This document shows positions 43,588 through 52,296 of a stretch of DNA of 64,000 nt, piece by piece. The DNA comes from Thermobaculum terrenum ATCC BAA-798 (GTDB lineage Bacteria > Chloroflexota > Chloroflexia > Thermobaculales > Thermobaculaceae): positions 682,001 through 746,000 of the forward strand of contig NC_013525.1 of NCBI RefSeq assembly GCF_000025005.1. The letters are read 5' to 3'. Both the position numbers and the translations under genes were made by a program. The notes under the pieces are model-generated. The model saw only the letters and a list, made by a program, of their open reading frames with translations. It searched no databases and was not told the DNA's origin. Every line of letters begins with the position of its first letter. Position 1 is the first letter of the stretch.

Positions 43588-44465
43588 ATCTTGTTGATAT
43601 GCTCCAGTATGATGAGCATGGTCTACTACCGGTGGTAGTACAGGATGCTGCTACCCTCAAAGTGTTATTGGTAGCTTTTATGAACAGAGAGGCGCTAGAA
43701 CGCACCCTATCAACAGGTTTGGTGCATTTCTGGAGCCGCAGCAGGAAGAAAATTTGGCTTAAGGGCGAGACCTCGGGTAGAACTCTGCATGTCAGGGAGT
43801 TAAGGCCAAACTGCGAGCTAAACTCTCTTTTAATCCTAGTAGACCAGCGTTTGCCAGGGGCATGCCACACAGGTCATTTCTCCTGCTTCTATCGCCGTCT
43901 TGAGGATGGAGAACTCGTCGAGATCGAGCCGCCATTATTTGATCCTGAAGATGTATATTCTGACCTGTCTGTGCTGTTAGGAGCCTATGATTGGCTTAGT
44001 AGACAGCCTACCATAGATAGCTCGAGTACCTCCAAGATATTGCATGGTGCTGGGCCTGATCCTTGGGCTAGGTTACTGGAAGAGTGGCAAGAGCTTCTAG
44101 GTGTGCTCGAAGGTACTCATGTACACAAAGGCTACTATGAGGATGCTAAGTTAGAGGCCTACCAGGTGCTCTATTGGACTTGTCTATGCTACGTGCTCTT
44201 AGATGATCGTCCTTCAATTGAAGAGATCCATGGTGCTTTTATCGATTCTGAGAAACAGGAGGTTTCCCAGATAGAGCACCTCATTGCCATTGGTAACAAG
44301 GAACATAACAGAAAGAACAAATTACTAATTTATTGGCGTGCTCTGGGAACTGCATGTCGTTTGGCTGGGTTAGATCCTATGGAAGTAGTTAGATCTGATC
44401 TTCAAGATCTATTATCAAAGGATTACATGGCGGCTTTTATAGGTGAGGCTTCTGCCCCAAGATGA
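43563..44465 (+). CDS. hisI: divergent phosphoribosyl-AMP cyclohydrolase with HisE/MazG-like tail
   Basis: Residues 1-125 are His[18 protein letters not shown] and the zinc cysteines C84, C101 (GACHTG) and C108 (SCFYR) are in place. The metal motif normally written D-C-D-x-D reads N83-C84-E85-L86-N87, so all three aspartates are replaced. Residues about 165-235 look like a HisE/MazG all-helical pyrophosphohydrolase ([14 protein letters not shown], then [19 protein letters not shown] and SIEEIHGAF). Another 65 residues follow, ending in [20 protein letters not shown], which echoes the same helix. No separate hisE or hisI occurs in the operon. Activity as a bifunctional HisIE is inferred from position; loss of one activity is possible. 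Confidence 0.82.
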   Translation: MRDTSKAVNLVDMLQYDEHGLLPVVVQDAATLKVLLVAFMNREALERTLSTGLVHFWSRSRKKIWLKGETSGRTLHVRELRPNCELNSLLILVDQRLPGACHTGHFSCFYRRLEDGELVEIEPPLFDPEDVYSDLSVLLGAYDWLSRQPTIDSSSTSKILHGAGPDPWARLLEEWQELLGVLEGTHVHKGYYEDAKLEAYQVLYWTCLCYVLLDDRPSIEEIHGAFIDSEKQEVSQIEHLIAIGNKEHNRKNKLLIYWRALGTACRLAGLDPMEVVRSDLQDLLSKDYMAAFIGEASAPR

Positions 44466-44471
44466 TATAAT
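44466..44471 (+). promoter_or_regulatory. -10 box before the tat gene
   Basis: TATAAT ends 18 bases before the ATG, and GGAGGT at 44479-44484 fits the ribosome site. The -35 region would be within the end of hisI and is not clear. It suggests that the tat gene can be expressed apart from the his operon. Confidence 0.5.
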
Positions 44472-44489
44472 GCCGCATGGAGGTAGCCT

Positions 44490-45134
44490 ATGTTCGGTAT
44501 CGGCCCGATGGAGATGTTGGTAATAGTTATAATTGCGCTTATCGTTCTTGGCCCAGAGAAATTTCCCGAGGCCGGTAAGACCGTTGCGCGTATGATAAGA
44601 GAGTTTAGGAGCGCTACCGATAGCGTGACACGCGAGCTCAGCCTCTCTCTGAATGATGAGCCAAGGTATAGCGACAATAACTATAACCACTCCAACAGTT
44701 CTGTGCTCGACGAGGATATAGATACACAAAAGGTGGAAGCTGAGCTAATTGAAGAGGAGAACCCCATATACCAGGAGTCTTCCTTCCAGTCTGGTTCTGA
44801 GGAGCTTGCCTCTCAAGATGCTCCTGCGGACATATATTCTTCAGCTAACGAAGAGGCAGCATCTACTGAGAGTTCTGAGGATGAGGTCGAGAAGGTTCTT
44901 AGAGAGATCGAGAGGCAGCAATCAGTTGGATCTAATTCTCTTGATGGGGAGATCAAGATCAAGCCCGCTGAGGGGCATGTAGCTTGGGGTGACCATTACC
45001 GTCGTTTGCCAGATACTTCTACTCCTGAGTTCCACGAACCAGATGTTACAGAATCTACCGATGTAGCCTCTACCTCGGAGGATTACGAGAGTAATCTTGA
45101 CTTGCCTAGTAGGCCCAAGCTTCCTCCTATATAG
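44490..45134 (+). CDS. twin-arginine translocase TatA/TatB-family protein
   Basis: The N-terminus MFGIGPMEMLVIVIIALIVL followed by GPEKFPEAGKTVARMIREFR is the standard Tat hinge: one short helix, a GP turn, then an amphipathic helix. The Glu at position 8 favours TatB over TatA, but a single bifunctional protein is common outside proteobacteria. The remaining 160 residues are acidic, Ser/Glu-rich and likely disordered, longer than usual. No tatC is next to it. Confidence 0.85.
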   Translation: MFGIGPMEMLVIVIIALIVLGPEKFPEAGKTVARMIREFRSATDSVTRELSLSLNDEPRYSDNNYNHSNSSVLDEDIDTQKVEAELIEEENPIYQESSFQSGSEELASQDAPADIYSSANEEAASTESSEDEVEKVLREIERQQSVGSNSLDGEIKIKPAEGHVAWGDHYRRLPDTSTPEFHEPDVTESTDVASTSEDYESNLDLPSRPKLPPI

Positions 45135-45140
45135 CCCAAA

Positions 45141-45191
45141 CTAAAACACGGGCAGGGTAATTTGATTCTATTTACCCTGCTCGTGTTTTAG
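45141..45191. terminator. bidirectional terminator
   Basis: A 20-base arm (45141-45160) pairs with 45172-45191, with one G-T pair, around an 11-base loop. T-runs (GTTTTAG) occur at the outer end on both strands, so it ends the tat gene and the doxX gene. Confidence 0.9.
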
Positions 45192-45194
45192 AAT

Positions 45195-45737
45195 CTATTC
45201 GGCAGCTTGCTCTTGCTTAGCCTCTTGAGCTTGTTGTCCACTTTGCTGGCTAGCTAGCATCTCGCTGGTAATCTTGGCATAAACGACGGTGCTGAGTATG
45301 CTTGCAAGTCCTGCAGCAAACATCCATCTGGGGAGCTTTATCCCTAGAGCGTGATCTAGTGAGTATTTGCCCGGACCTGCAAGGGCTATAGCAGTAGCTA
45401 CTGCTATATTTGTGACTGGTAGTTCTGCGCCTCCTGCTGTAACCCAGATGGGCTTGCCCCAGTGAGCTTTGGCTGTCGCCATAGACATGGCACCTATGAT
45501 TCCTAATGGTCCTAGGGGATTCATTAAGCCTAGCGCTGTGAGTGCACCTCCACCAAACTCAGCAAGCCCTGCGAGCCAAGCCCAAGCATTGCCTGGCTTT
45601 AGCCCCATAGACTCCAACCAACCGGAAGTGCCTTCAAGTCCGGGGCCCTCAAACAGACCAAAGAGCTTCTGGGCACCATGACCGGCTACCAAGGACCCAG
45701 TGGTGAGACGTAGTATCAGTTTGGCGGCATCCTCCAT
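45195..45737 (-). CDS. DoxX family membrane protein
   Basis: A 180-residue protein with four membrane segments. DoxX signatures: LRLTTGSLVAGHGAQKLFGLF, GLAEFGGGALTALGL, GPLGIIGAMSMATAKAHW and the final helix. The C-terminal tail is Gln/Ala/Glu-rich and cytoplasmic. DoxX proteins are linked to thiosulfate:quinone reductase in archaea and to thiol/oxidative stress in bacteria; the role here is open. AGGAGG precedes the ATG, and a palindrome 23 bases upstream of it may be a repressor site. Confidence 0.88.
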   Translation of the reverse strand: MEDAAKLILRLTTGSLVAGHGAQKLFGLFEGPGLEGTSGWLESMGLKPGNAWAWLAGLAEFGGGALTALGLMNPLGPLGIIGAMSMATAKAHWGKPIWVTAGGAELPVTNIAVATAIALAGPGKYSLDHALGIKLPRWMFAAGLASILSTVVYAKITSEMLASQQSGQQAQEAKQEQAAE

Positions 45738-45759
45738 ATGTGATCCTCCTTTATATTAG

Positions 45760-45774
45760 TTAGTTCGTAACTAA
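45760..45774. promoter_or_regulatory. operator-like palindrome upstream of doxX
   Basis: TTAGTT-CGT-AACTAA is a perfect 6+3+6 palindrome located where the doxX promoter must be, 23 bases before its start. Such short TTAGTT-type palindromes are common operators of MarR and HxlR repressors, which often control doxX genes. No such regulator is encoded nearby. Confidence 0.45.
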
Positions 45775-45817
45775 ATATTAGCAAGAGCCGTGCCTGGAGG
45801 ATAGCCGATATCGACTG

Positions 45818-46306
45818 TTACTTTTGGATTTCGGACAACAGGCTGTCTACATTGAGTGGTCGAGTGTAGAAGTGTATCTTACCGTTAGTCGTTGGCCACT
45901 CGCTTCGATCACGATCCCATGCCAGCTCAATGCCGTTCATGTCTGGATCGTGGGTATATATAGCTTCGTGGGTGCCATGATCCGAGGCGCCGTCTATAGG
46001 CCAATTATACTGCAGTAGTCTGTCAAATATAGTTGCCAGATCTTTCCGAGTGGGATAGTTGATAGCGAAGTGATAAAGCCCTGTAGATCCTAAAGGCGGT
46101 GGAGAGCCGCCTAAGCTCTCCCATGTATTTATGGCTATGTGGTGGTGATATCCACCTGCAGAAAGAAACGCTGCACTTGATCCCATCTTGGCTATAACTT
46201 CGAAGCCTAGTACTTCCTGATAGAACCAGAGAGACCTCTCAAGGTCTGAGACCTTGAGGTGAACATGTCCTATTTTCGTAGCTGGGGGTACTATATAGTC
46301 TGACAT
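45818..46306 (-). CDS. VOC-fold protein (glyoxalase/extradiol dioxygenase superfamily)
   Basis: A 162-residue protein with paired beta-alpha-beta-beta-beta modules. Metal ligands appear as His in TKIGHVHLKV, His in YHFAINYP, and Glu in NGIELAWDRD. The SAAFLSAGGYHHHIAINTW block is typical of CatE-like catechol dioxygenase half-proteins. Reaction unknown; it could be a dioxygenase, a lyase or a resistance protein. It is followed by doxX after 80 bases on the same strand, but the doxX palindrome suggests separate promoters. Confidence 0.82.
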   Translation of the reverse strand: MSDYIVPPATKIGHVHLKVSDLERSLWFYQEVLGFEVIAKMGSSAAFLSAGGYHHHIAINTWESLGGSPPPLGSTGLYHFAINYPTRKDLATIFDRLLQYNWPIDGASDHGTHEAIYTHDPDMNGIELAWDRDRSEWPTTNGKIHFYTRPLNVDSLLSEIQK

Positions 46307-46353
46307 TATTGATTTATCCTTAGGTTCCCTACATGTATCATGAATAAGAAGTT

Positions 46354-46381
46354 GCAGGGCATCCTCACATGGATGCCCTGC
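46354..46381 (-). terminator. terminator of the subtilase gene
   Basis: GCAGGGCATCC (46354-46364) pairs with 46371-46381, an 11-bp stem with 6-base loop. On the minus strand AACTTCTTATT follows. It lies 20 bases after the subtilase stop. Confidence 0.7.
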
Positions 46382-46401
46382 GCTATTTTATGCTATAAGC
46401 C

Positions 46402-48588
46402 TCACTTTATTACAGTAAGTATCTCAGCGTGTGCTATCTCAGTACCGTTTGAGTATATTCGGAGCGTAGCTTCGTGGAAGCCAGTAGGAGCTCCTTTGCT
46501 AGCTTTCATGTTCACCCTAATGGTGTCCTGCTCTCCATTTGCCAGTGTAGAACTGGAGATGCTGGCATTATAAGTCACTCCACTGCCAGTTACATCGGTG
46601 ATCTGTACGCTGAGACCTGTCAACGTAGTACCGCTTATATTAGCTACAGTGACTGTCCTGCTGCTGCTTTGCCCAGATCCTGATGGTATGAGCCCAAAGG
46701 TTATGCTTACTGGATCCAGAGCTACCTTGGCATTTACAGCAGCCAGCAGGTCTTCGCGACCAGCGCCCCGGATCAGGGAATCTCTAATTATAGTGGTACC
46801 GTCTCTATAATCCTTCAGTACATCATCATTAGCCGTGTTTGTGATGGCGGATCGGATCTGCCATGAGCTCCAATCTGGATGCTGGCTCTTGATCACAGCC
46901 GCAGAGCCTGCTAGATGCGGAGCCGACATTGAGGTCCCCTGATAGAAAGCCCAACAACCCAGCTCTCCACAGTCACCCGGTATAGAGCTTAGTACGTTCA
47001 CGCCGGGTGCCACAACATCTGGCTTAATTCTGTAATCTACGCGGGTAGGCCCCCATGAGCTAAATCCTGCCATAATATCCACACTATTCGTAAGGAAGTA
47101 GCTTAGGGAAGCCGATATGGTAGTGCTATTACCATCAGCATCCAGAAGCTCTTGGCCAGCATCTCTAGAGATCATGTAGGCAGGTATGGTTGGCTGGTTG
47201 GGTGTGCCATCCTGTCCCATAGCTGTCGGGTCACCAGCAACGTTGTTTGCTACCAAAGCCGCTATAGCTCCAGCCTGTTGTACGTTTCTGATCTTGGTAG
47301 AGAAGGAGCATACTCCTCTGGATATCAATGCTATGTGGCCTGATAGATCGCGCTGAGGAACCGTGCATGCAGTATCTAGACTGTCATTGGATGTGACTAC
47401 GGCCAATGGTGCGGTAAGGTTCTCTGAAACTGTGGCGAAATCGCCTGCGGCAGCACCAAATGTCCCCTTACCATCTACGGTCACAGGTGCACCTACAAAG
47501 TGAGGCACAGTGCTGGCTCCTGCTGTGAGAGCTCTTTCAGCAGAGCCTGGAGAGCCACCTGTGAAGTATCCTGGCCCATTATTCCCCATCGATACTGTTA
47601 TCACCATATTGGCGCGATCCAGATTATCAACTGCTTGGGTCAGCAGGTCCTGAACTCCTCGGTAACCTCCCCCAAGGCTCATGTTGGCTATGTCGAAGCC
47701 ATCCTTATATGCCTCTTCAAGAGCATTCAGGATGTCTTCTGATCTGGCACTACCAACTGTACCAGGGAATACATTGTAGTTGCCTAGAAGCGCTCTAGGA
47801 GCCACACCGGATACTCTATAGGGAATATCGACACCATTAACGTTTGCAGGTGTGTCCAGGTTACAGGCTACGGTTCCAGCTACGTGTGTGCCATGAGTAT
47901 CAATAGCTTCTGGTGTGAGGCCCTGTACCTTAGCCTTGTTATAAAAGACCTTGGCTACGATGACCTTGTTGTTGGTGAATCTTGTATCACCTAACTGTCT
48001 TTGCTGTGGGTATCCTGAATCATCAAAGCATGGGTGATTCACATCTATCCCAGAGTCAATTATGGCTACCTTGACTCCCTTGCCGGCATTAGCAGGTCCA
48101 CCGCCCTGTGCCCATGCCTGCAGTGCGTTGATGATGTTGAGGTCCGGATCGTTAGCATCTGTGGGATAATAAAGCCCCTCATACTCAACAGTCTTGACTA
48201 GGGGAGATTTACGTAACGTGTCAAGGCTCGTCCCATTTAATTTCACAGACACTGCGTTGAGTGCAAGATCATATTCTCCCGTAACTCTAGCATTAGGTGC
48301 ATTCTCTCGTAGCCAGCTCTTGAATTCGTTCCTTCTCTCTGCCAGCAAAGCTCGGTATGATTTGACTTGCGAACTGTTGAAGTCTATCTTCTTTCCCTGG
48401 AGTGGCTTAGTCTTTGAATAGGTTGAGAGAGGGTCTCCAACTAACTGAACCAATGCGTATTCGGTGGTGTAACTCGGTTTACTAGTAGTGCTATCCGAAG
48501 TTTGTTTCCCGTATGAGATCGAAAAACCGGACAGCGCTATGGCTAGGCATACTACTAACCAAATCCACAACCTTGCTTTTGTTTTCAT
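46402..48588 (-). CDS. secreted subtilisin-like serine protease (S8) with PA insert
   Basis: A 728-residue precursor. A signal peptide (about 1-27) is followed by an I9 inhibitory propeptide (about 40-140) and the S8 domain with D178 (VAIIDSGID), H232 (DTHGTHVAGT), oxyanion N336 (SMGNNGPG) and S553 (GTSMSAPH). A PA domain is inserted at about 385-490 between the oxyanion Asn and the Ser, as in lactocepin-type subtilases. A C-terminal beta-sandwich (about 645-728, SSSRTVTVANISG) of the Fn3-like kind ends it. No sortase motif or anchor is seen, so it is released. Single-gene unit with own terminator. Confidence 0.93.
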   Translation of the reverse strand: MKTKARLWIWLVVCLAIALSGFSISYGKQTSDSTTSKPSYTTEYALVQLVGDPLSTYSKTKPLQGKKIDFNSSQVKSYRALLAERRNEFKSWLRENAPNARVTGEYDLALNAVSVKLNGTSLDTLRKSPLVKTVEYEGLYYPTDANDPDLNIINALQAWAQGGGPANAGKGVKVAIIDSGIDVNHPCFDDSGYPQQRQLGDTRFTNNKVIVAKVFYNKAKVQGLTPEAIDTHGTHVAGTVACNLDTPANVNGVDIPYRVSGVAPRALLGNYNVFPGTVGSARSEDILNALEEAYKDGFDIANMSLGGGYRGVQDLLTQAVDNLDRANMVITVSMGNNGPGYFTGGSPGSAERALTAGASTVPHFVGAPVTVDGKGTFGAAAGDFATVSENLTAPLAVVTSNDSLDTACTVPQRDLSGHIALISRGVCSFSTKIRNVQQAGAIAALVANNVAGDPTAMGQDGTPNQPTIPAYMISRDAGQELLDADGNSTTISASLSYFLTNSVDIMAGFSSWGPTRVDYRIKPDVVAPGVNVLSSIPGDCGELGCWAFYQGTSMSAPHLAGSAAVIKSQHPDWSSWQIRSAITNTANDDVLKDYRDGTTIIRDSLIRGAGREDLLAAVNAKVALDPVSITFGLIPSGSGQSSSRTVTVANISGTTLTGLSVQITDVTGSGVTYNASISSSTLANGEQDTIRVNMKASKGAPTGFHEATLRIYSNGTEIAHAEILTVIK

Positions 48589-48667
48589 CTTCTATCCCCT
48601 CGCTTTTTATTAATTCCCCTTATCTAGCTTGAGAATAGTTAGTAGCATACAACATTTATGAAATAAA

Positions 48668-48715
48668 TCAATAGATGAAGGTAGCTTATGACATTTGGCT
48701 ACCTTCATCTATTGA
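48668..48715 (-). terminator. terminator of the flavin oxidoreductase gene
   Basis: TCAATAGATGAAGGTAGC (48668-48685) pairs perfectly with 48698-48715, an 18-bp stem with 12-base loop. On the minus strand TTTATTTCATAAATG follows. It lies 24 bases after the stop at 48740. Confidence 0.8.
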
Positions 48716-48739
48716 TTAGGAGAATAGAAATGGAGGGGA

Positions 48740-49696
48740 TTACTGTAATCTTGGAAGAACGTGCTGCTGATAGAATCTTATAAATCCATCTTGATTAGGG
48801 CCCACTTGATGTACATATACATGGGTATAGCCCGCGTCCAACATTTGTTGTATAGCCGCTAAATGGTCATCTGGATTTGAGCTGCACGTTATAGACTTAG
48901 CTACATCCTGTTCTGTTACCATGCTAGATGCTTGCTCAAAGTGAAGTGGTAAGGGTAGTTCTTGGTTCAAGTCGCCTTTCAGAGCTCCATTAGGCCACCA
49001 TTCATAGGCTGTTTTGACGGCCTCTTCAGTGCTCTCTGCCCAGCAGACAGTCAATTGCCCATACTTAGGTTTGTCTGCGCCGCCATTCTTGTTAAAGGCG
49101 TCAATGGGGTCGCCACTAGGGCCAACACCTATAAAGCCATCGCCTATGCTAGCTGCTACTTGTGCACTATGAGTGCCGGATGCGGCGATCATTATCGGAG
49201 GTAGCTGTTCGGGCAAGGTATAGATACGTGCATTTTCTACCTTAAAGTACTTCCCGTAGTGGCTTTTGTATCCTCCTTCCCATAGCTTTCTTATGATCTC
49301 TACGGCCTCCTGGAGCATATCCAGCCTTATCTTTGGTTCAGGCCAGTGCTGTCCAAGTATGTGTTCGTTCAGGTTCTCTCCTGTGCCCAATCCCAGGAAA
49401 AACCTACCTGGCATCATATCGGCTATTGTGGCTGCAGCTTGAGCTATGATTGTGGGATGGTATCTCACGATGGGACAGGTAACTCCAGTACCAAGTATCA
49501 ACTTGTCTGTTACCTGCGCTATCCCCCCAAGTACGCTCCACGCAAAAGGGCTTTGCCCCTGCTTATCCGTCCATGGGTGAAAATGGTCGGATATAAGGGC
49601 GAATTCAAATCCTGCCTCTTCTGCCATCTTGGCATATTTTATTAGGTCGTTAGGTCTGTGCTCCTCGCATGAAAGAGAATAACCAATACTTGCCAT
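48740..49696 (-). CDS. F420-type LLM flavin-dependent oxidoreductase
   Basis: A 318-residue luciferase-like TIM barrel. The pattern matches the TIGR03557 subfamily of F420-dependent enzymes: IGYSLSCEEHRPNDLIKYA, ALISDHFHPWTDKQGQSPF, LGTGVTCPIVRYHP, ATIADMMPGRFFLGLGTGENLNEH and ESTEEAVKTAYEWWPNGAL. Relatives include F420-dependent glucose-6-phosphate dehydrogenase. That implies the cell makes F420, for which no gene is in this window. Substrate unknown. Confidence 0.88.
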   Translation of the reverse strand: MASIGYSLSCEEHRPNDLIKYAKMAEEAGFEFALISDHFHPWTDKQGQSPFAWSVLGGIAQVTDKLILGTGVTCPIVRYHPTIIAQAAATIADMMPGRFFLGLGTGENLNEHILGQHWPEPKIRLDMLQEAVEIIRKLWEGGYKSHYGKYFKVENARIYTLPEQLPPIMIAASGTHSAQVAASIGDGFIGVGPSGDPIDAFNKNGGADKPKYGQLTVCWAESTEEAVKTAYEWWPNGALKGDLNQELPLPLHFEQASSMVTEQDVAKSITCSSNPDDHLAAIQQMLDAGYTHVYVHQVGPNQDGFIRFYQQHVLPRLQ

Positions 49697-49823
49697 TTCG
49701 AATCCTCCATGTACCTCACTTACCGACTGTCAAGGGATGTTGTAAAGGAAGATGGATGGCTGTAAGTTTTGCAATATACGTGCCATTGTCTTGAGCGCTA
49801 ATGTAGAATGCCTGAGCGTATGT

Positions 49824-50486
49824 CTAGTTGGGGACCTTTTCGAGGATCAGTATGTGTGCAAGGCTCTTGTTGTTTTGCCGCGTGATGCGCCTGCCTACGA
49901 AATACTTTCTATAAGGGACTTTATCGTAGATATGGGCTGGACATGTGTTGTATCCGAGGATACTAAATACCTTGATAAGTACCTTGTTGTACCAATTCGT
50001 TGGCAACAACTCTCCCGAGAGCACTATCACATATCTGCCATTTTCTCTAAGGACGCGATGAACTTCTCTGAATGTGTCTTCCTGCAGGATATATTCTGTA
50101 GGGAAAGTACTGATTACTGTGTCAAAAGATGCATCAGGAAATGGCATCTTTTGCACTCTACAGACTATAAGTCTAGATTTAGTGAGCTCTTCAGGCAGCC
50201 TCTTTTTAGCCAGAGCATGCATTCTAGTGGAAGGATCAATACCTGTTACGTAGTAGCCAAGCGAGTACAAAGCAGCAAGCAGCCTGCCCGTGCCAAAACC
50301 TATCTCCAAGACCTCTTTGCCTCGTATGTAATCTAGAGCATATAGTCGCCAAGTATTCCACTGTCCAGCGGATACTAAGAAACTGATCGGATCATATATA
50401 ACAGCCAGACAGTTATACAGCGCGGGAAATATTACCTGCCTTAGTGCTGCTCCGAAGATACGTTGAACTGCGTTCATTTGAGGCAA
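49824..50486 (-). CDS. class I SAM-dependent methyltransferase
   Basis: A 220-residue methyltransferase. Motif I is EVLEIGFGTGRLLAALYSLG, the acidic loop GIDPS follows, motif IV is PFPDASFDTVISTFP, and the post-motif VLRENGRYVIVLSG completes the Methyltransf_11 core. A 50-residue N-terminal helical cap and a basic C-terminus surround it. It resembles UbiE-like quinone or lipid methyltransferases, but the target is not identifiable. A long plus-strand frame overlaps it; the minus-strand reading with intact motifs is the real one. Confidence 0.88.
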   Translation of the reverse strand: MPQMNAVQRIFGAALRQVIFPALYNCLAVIYDPISFLVSAGQWNTWRLYALDYIRGKEVLEIGFGTGRLLAALYSLGYYVTGIDPSTRMHALAKKRLPEELTKSRLIVCRVQKMPFPDASFDTVISTFPTEYILQEDTFREVHRVLRENGRYVIVLSGELLPTNWYNKVLIKVFSILGYNTCPAHIYDKVPYRKYFVGRRITRQNNKSLAHILILEKVPN

Positions 50487-50532
50487 GAAGATTACCTTAG
50501 GTCAAAGGATTTTCAATGTACAGCAAGGACTT

Positions 50533-50970
50533 TCAATGCACAGCATCGTGAGAGAGCTCTCGTGCGGCTTCCTGTAGCCTTTGCCATAATTCGGGCATAC
50601 GGTCCAGTCGAAGTATTTTGTTATCTCTGCTTATAAAGGGATGTACAGTATAACCTGTGACTAATGGGTCATTTTGTTCGGCCACAGTAATTCGGTAGTC
50701 AAATCTAATTCTAGTCCGGGTAAGTTCTCCTACATAGGTCCAGATATCGAGTAGCTGTTCATATACAGCAGGCCTATGGTAACGCGCGTAGACCTCTATT
50801 ACGGGCAGTAGGATGCCTAAGGCTTCTATTTCACTATAGGGCATACCATGCTCACGCATTGCATCGGACCTGCCTGCCTCAAACCATTCTATATAACGTG
50901 TATGATATACAACACCACTTTGATCAGTATGTGCGTATCTTACCCTTACTTGAGTCTTGTGTGCGGCCAA
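50533..50970 (-). CDS. acyl-CoA thioesterase, 4HBT/YbgC type
   Basis: A 145-residue hot-dog fold protein that hydrolyses acyl-CoA. The YbgC motif is RVRYAHTDQSGVVYHTRYIEWFEAGR with the catalytic Asp in HTDQSG. LTRTRIRFDYRI is the central strand. The start is TTG, with GGAGG 11 bases upstream; no ATG gives a better N-terminus. It follows rpoD by 26 bases, and the same transcript probably extends from rpoD. Confidence 0.85.
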   Translation of the reverse strand: MAAHKTQVRVRYAHTDQSGVVYHTRYIEWFEAGRSDAMREHGMPYSEIEALGILLPVIEVYARYHRPAVYEQLLDIWTYVGELTRTRIRFDYRITVAEQNDPLVTGYTVHPFISRDNKILRLDRMPELWQRLQEAARELSHDAVH

Positions 50971-50996
50971 CTATGCCTATACCTCCAGATTGAGTA

Positions 50997-52088
50997 TCAA
51001 CGTTCCTCCATATATTCGGCAAGCTTTCTTATAGCGGGGCCTCTACGGAGTTTCTCAAGTGCCTGCTTCTCTAATTGCCTCACTCGCTCGCGGGTGACTC
51101 CTAGTTCTCTCCCCACTTTTTCTAGCGAATAAGTATGACCATCACCAAGCCCATATCTTAGCTGCAAGACGCGTTTCTCGCGAGGGGTAAGCACCTCATC
51201 CAGTACTCTATCCATCTCGGTTTTGAGTACCTCATCAGTAGCTTCTTCCTCAGGATTGGCTCGAACGTCAGGGACGAACTCCCCAAGAGTACTATCTGCT
51301 TCCTCCCCGACAGGCGTATCGAGAGATACAGGTTGCTGTAAGTACCCAAGGAGTTCTCTTACCCGCTCTGGACTAGTGCCAGCCTTTTCCGCGATCTCTT
51401 CAGGTGTGGGTTCACGATTTACAGTCTGTGAGAGCTGCTGTCTTATCCTGTTGATTCTATTGAGCTCTTCATTTATATGAGCTGGAAGCCTGATTTCTCT
51501 GGACTTATCACCTATAGCACGTGTAATGGCTTGCCTAATCCACCAAGTAGCGTATGTGCTGAACCTGTGCCCTTTGCGCCAATCGAACTTTTGGACCGCT
51601 CGCATCAAGCCGATATTACCTTCCTGTATTAGGTCCAACAAAGGCAGACCTCGTCCTACATATCTCTTGGCTATACTTACCACTAGACGAAGATTTGCCA
51701 GGACGAACCTTTGTAGGGCTTCGGTATCGCCCTTCTCTATTCTCTTAGCTAGCTCGACCTCCTCCTTAGGAGTAAGAAGAGGAACAGACCCTATCTCTCG
51801 AAGGTAAATCTTGACAGCATCGGTGAGATAACCGTCGTTCTCCAGTTCTTCTAGGGTCTGGTCCAGATCTTCCTCTGGTCCGGCTTCTGCTTCTGTGGTT
51901 TCCTCAGGAAGAACTTCTATTCCTTCCCGAATGAGAGCATCACTGACCTGATTAAAGCAGTCAATGTTATCTTCGGCCTCGGGAACAAGCTCGAAGACAT
52001 CTCTTTCAGTTACATGACCCTTGCTCTTCCCAAGGGTGATCAATCTTTTTATGGCCTCTTCAAGCTCGGTATTCGTCTTTTGCGCCAT
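50997..52088 (-). CDS. rpoD: RNA polymerase primary sigma factor
   Basis: A 363-residue sigma-70. Region 1.1 is at about 8-55 ([20 protein letters not shown]), region 1.2 near [16 protein letters not shown], region 2 with [20 protein letters not shown] and the -10 helix [20 protein letters not shown], region 3 [15 protein letters not shown], and region 4 with the -35 helix [20 protein letters not shown]. The presence of region 1.1 and the RpoD signature marks the housekeeping factor. TTGACA/TATAAT promoters seen in the window are what it should read. Confidence 0.96.
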   Translation of the reverse strand: MAQKTNTELEEAIKRLITLGKSKGHVTERDVFELVPEAEDNIDCFNQVSDALIREGIEVLPEETTEAEAGPEEDLDQTLEELENDGYLTDAVKIYLREIGSVPLLTPKEEVELAKRIEKGDTEALQRFVLANLRLVVSIAKRYVGRGLPLLDLIQEGNIGLMRAVQKFDWRKGHRFSTYATWWIRQAITRAIGDKSREIRLPAHINEELNRINRIRQQLSQTVNREPTPEEIAEKAGTSPERVRELLGYLQQPVSLDTPVGEEADSTLGEFVPDVRANPEEEATDEVLKTEMDRVLDEVLTPREKRVLQLRYGLGDGHTYSLEKVGRELGVTRERVRQLEKQALEKLRRGPAIRKLAEYMEER

Positions 52089-52296
52089 GGTCGACCCCTC
52101 CTAATGCTATGGGTCATAGGGTTACAAAACTAGGCCTAGTTCTGCAAGAGATGTACCAATTGGGGTTGAAGCAACATGCTTAATCCCTCGTAATCAACAA
52201 TTGAATTGTAACTTATTAGTTTATCACCATGTACGTGTAAGGTCTGGCTGTTAGCGTATATATCCTGCCTGCCTCCAATGCAAGCACATATCAGGA

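Noticed and set aside
49752-50336. 194-codon plus-strand frame
   Set aside because: It lies opposite the methyltransferase, whose SAM motifs are intact on the minus strand; the plus reading has no motif and odd composition with many Cys.
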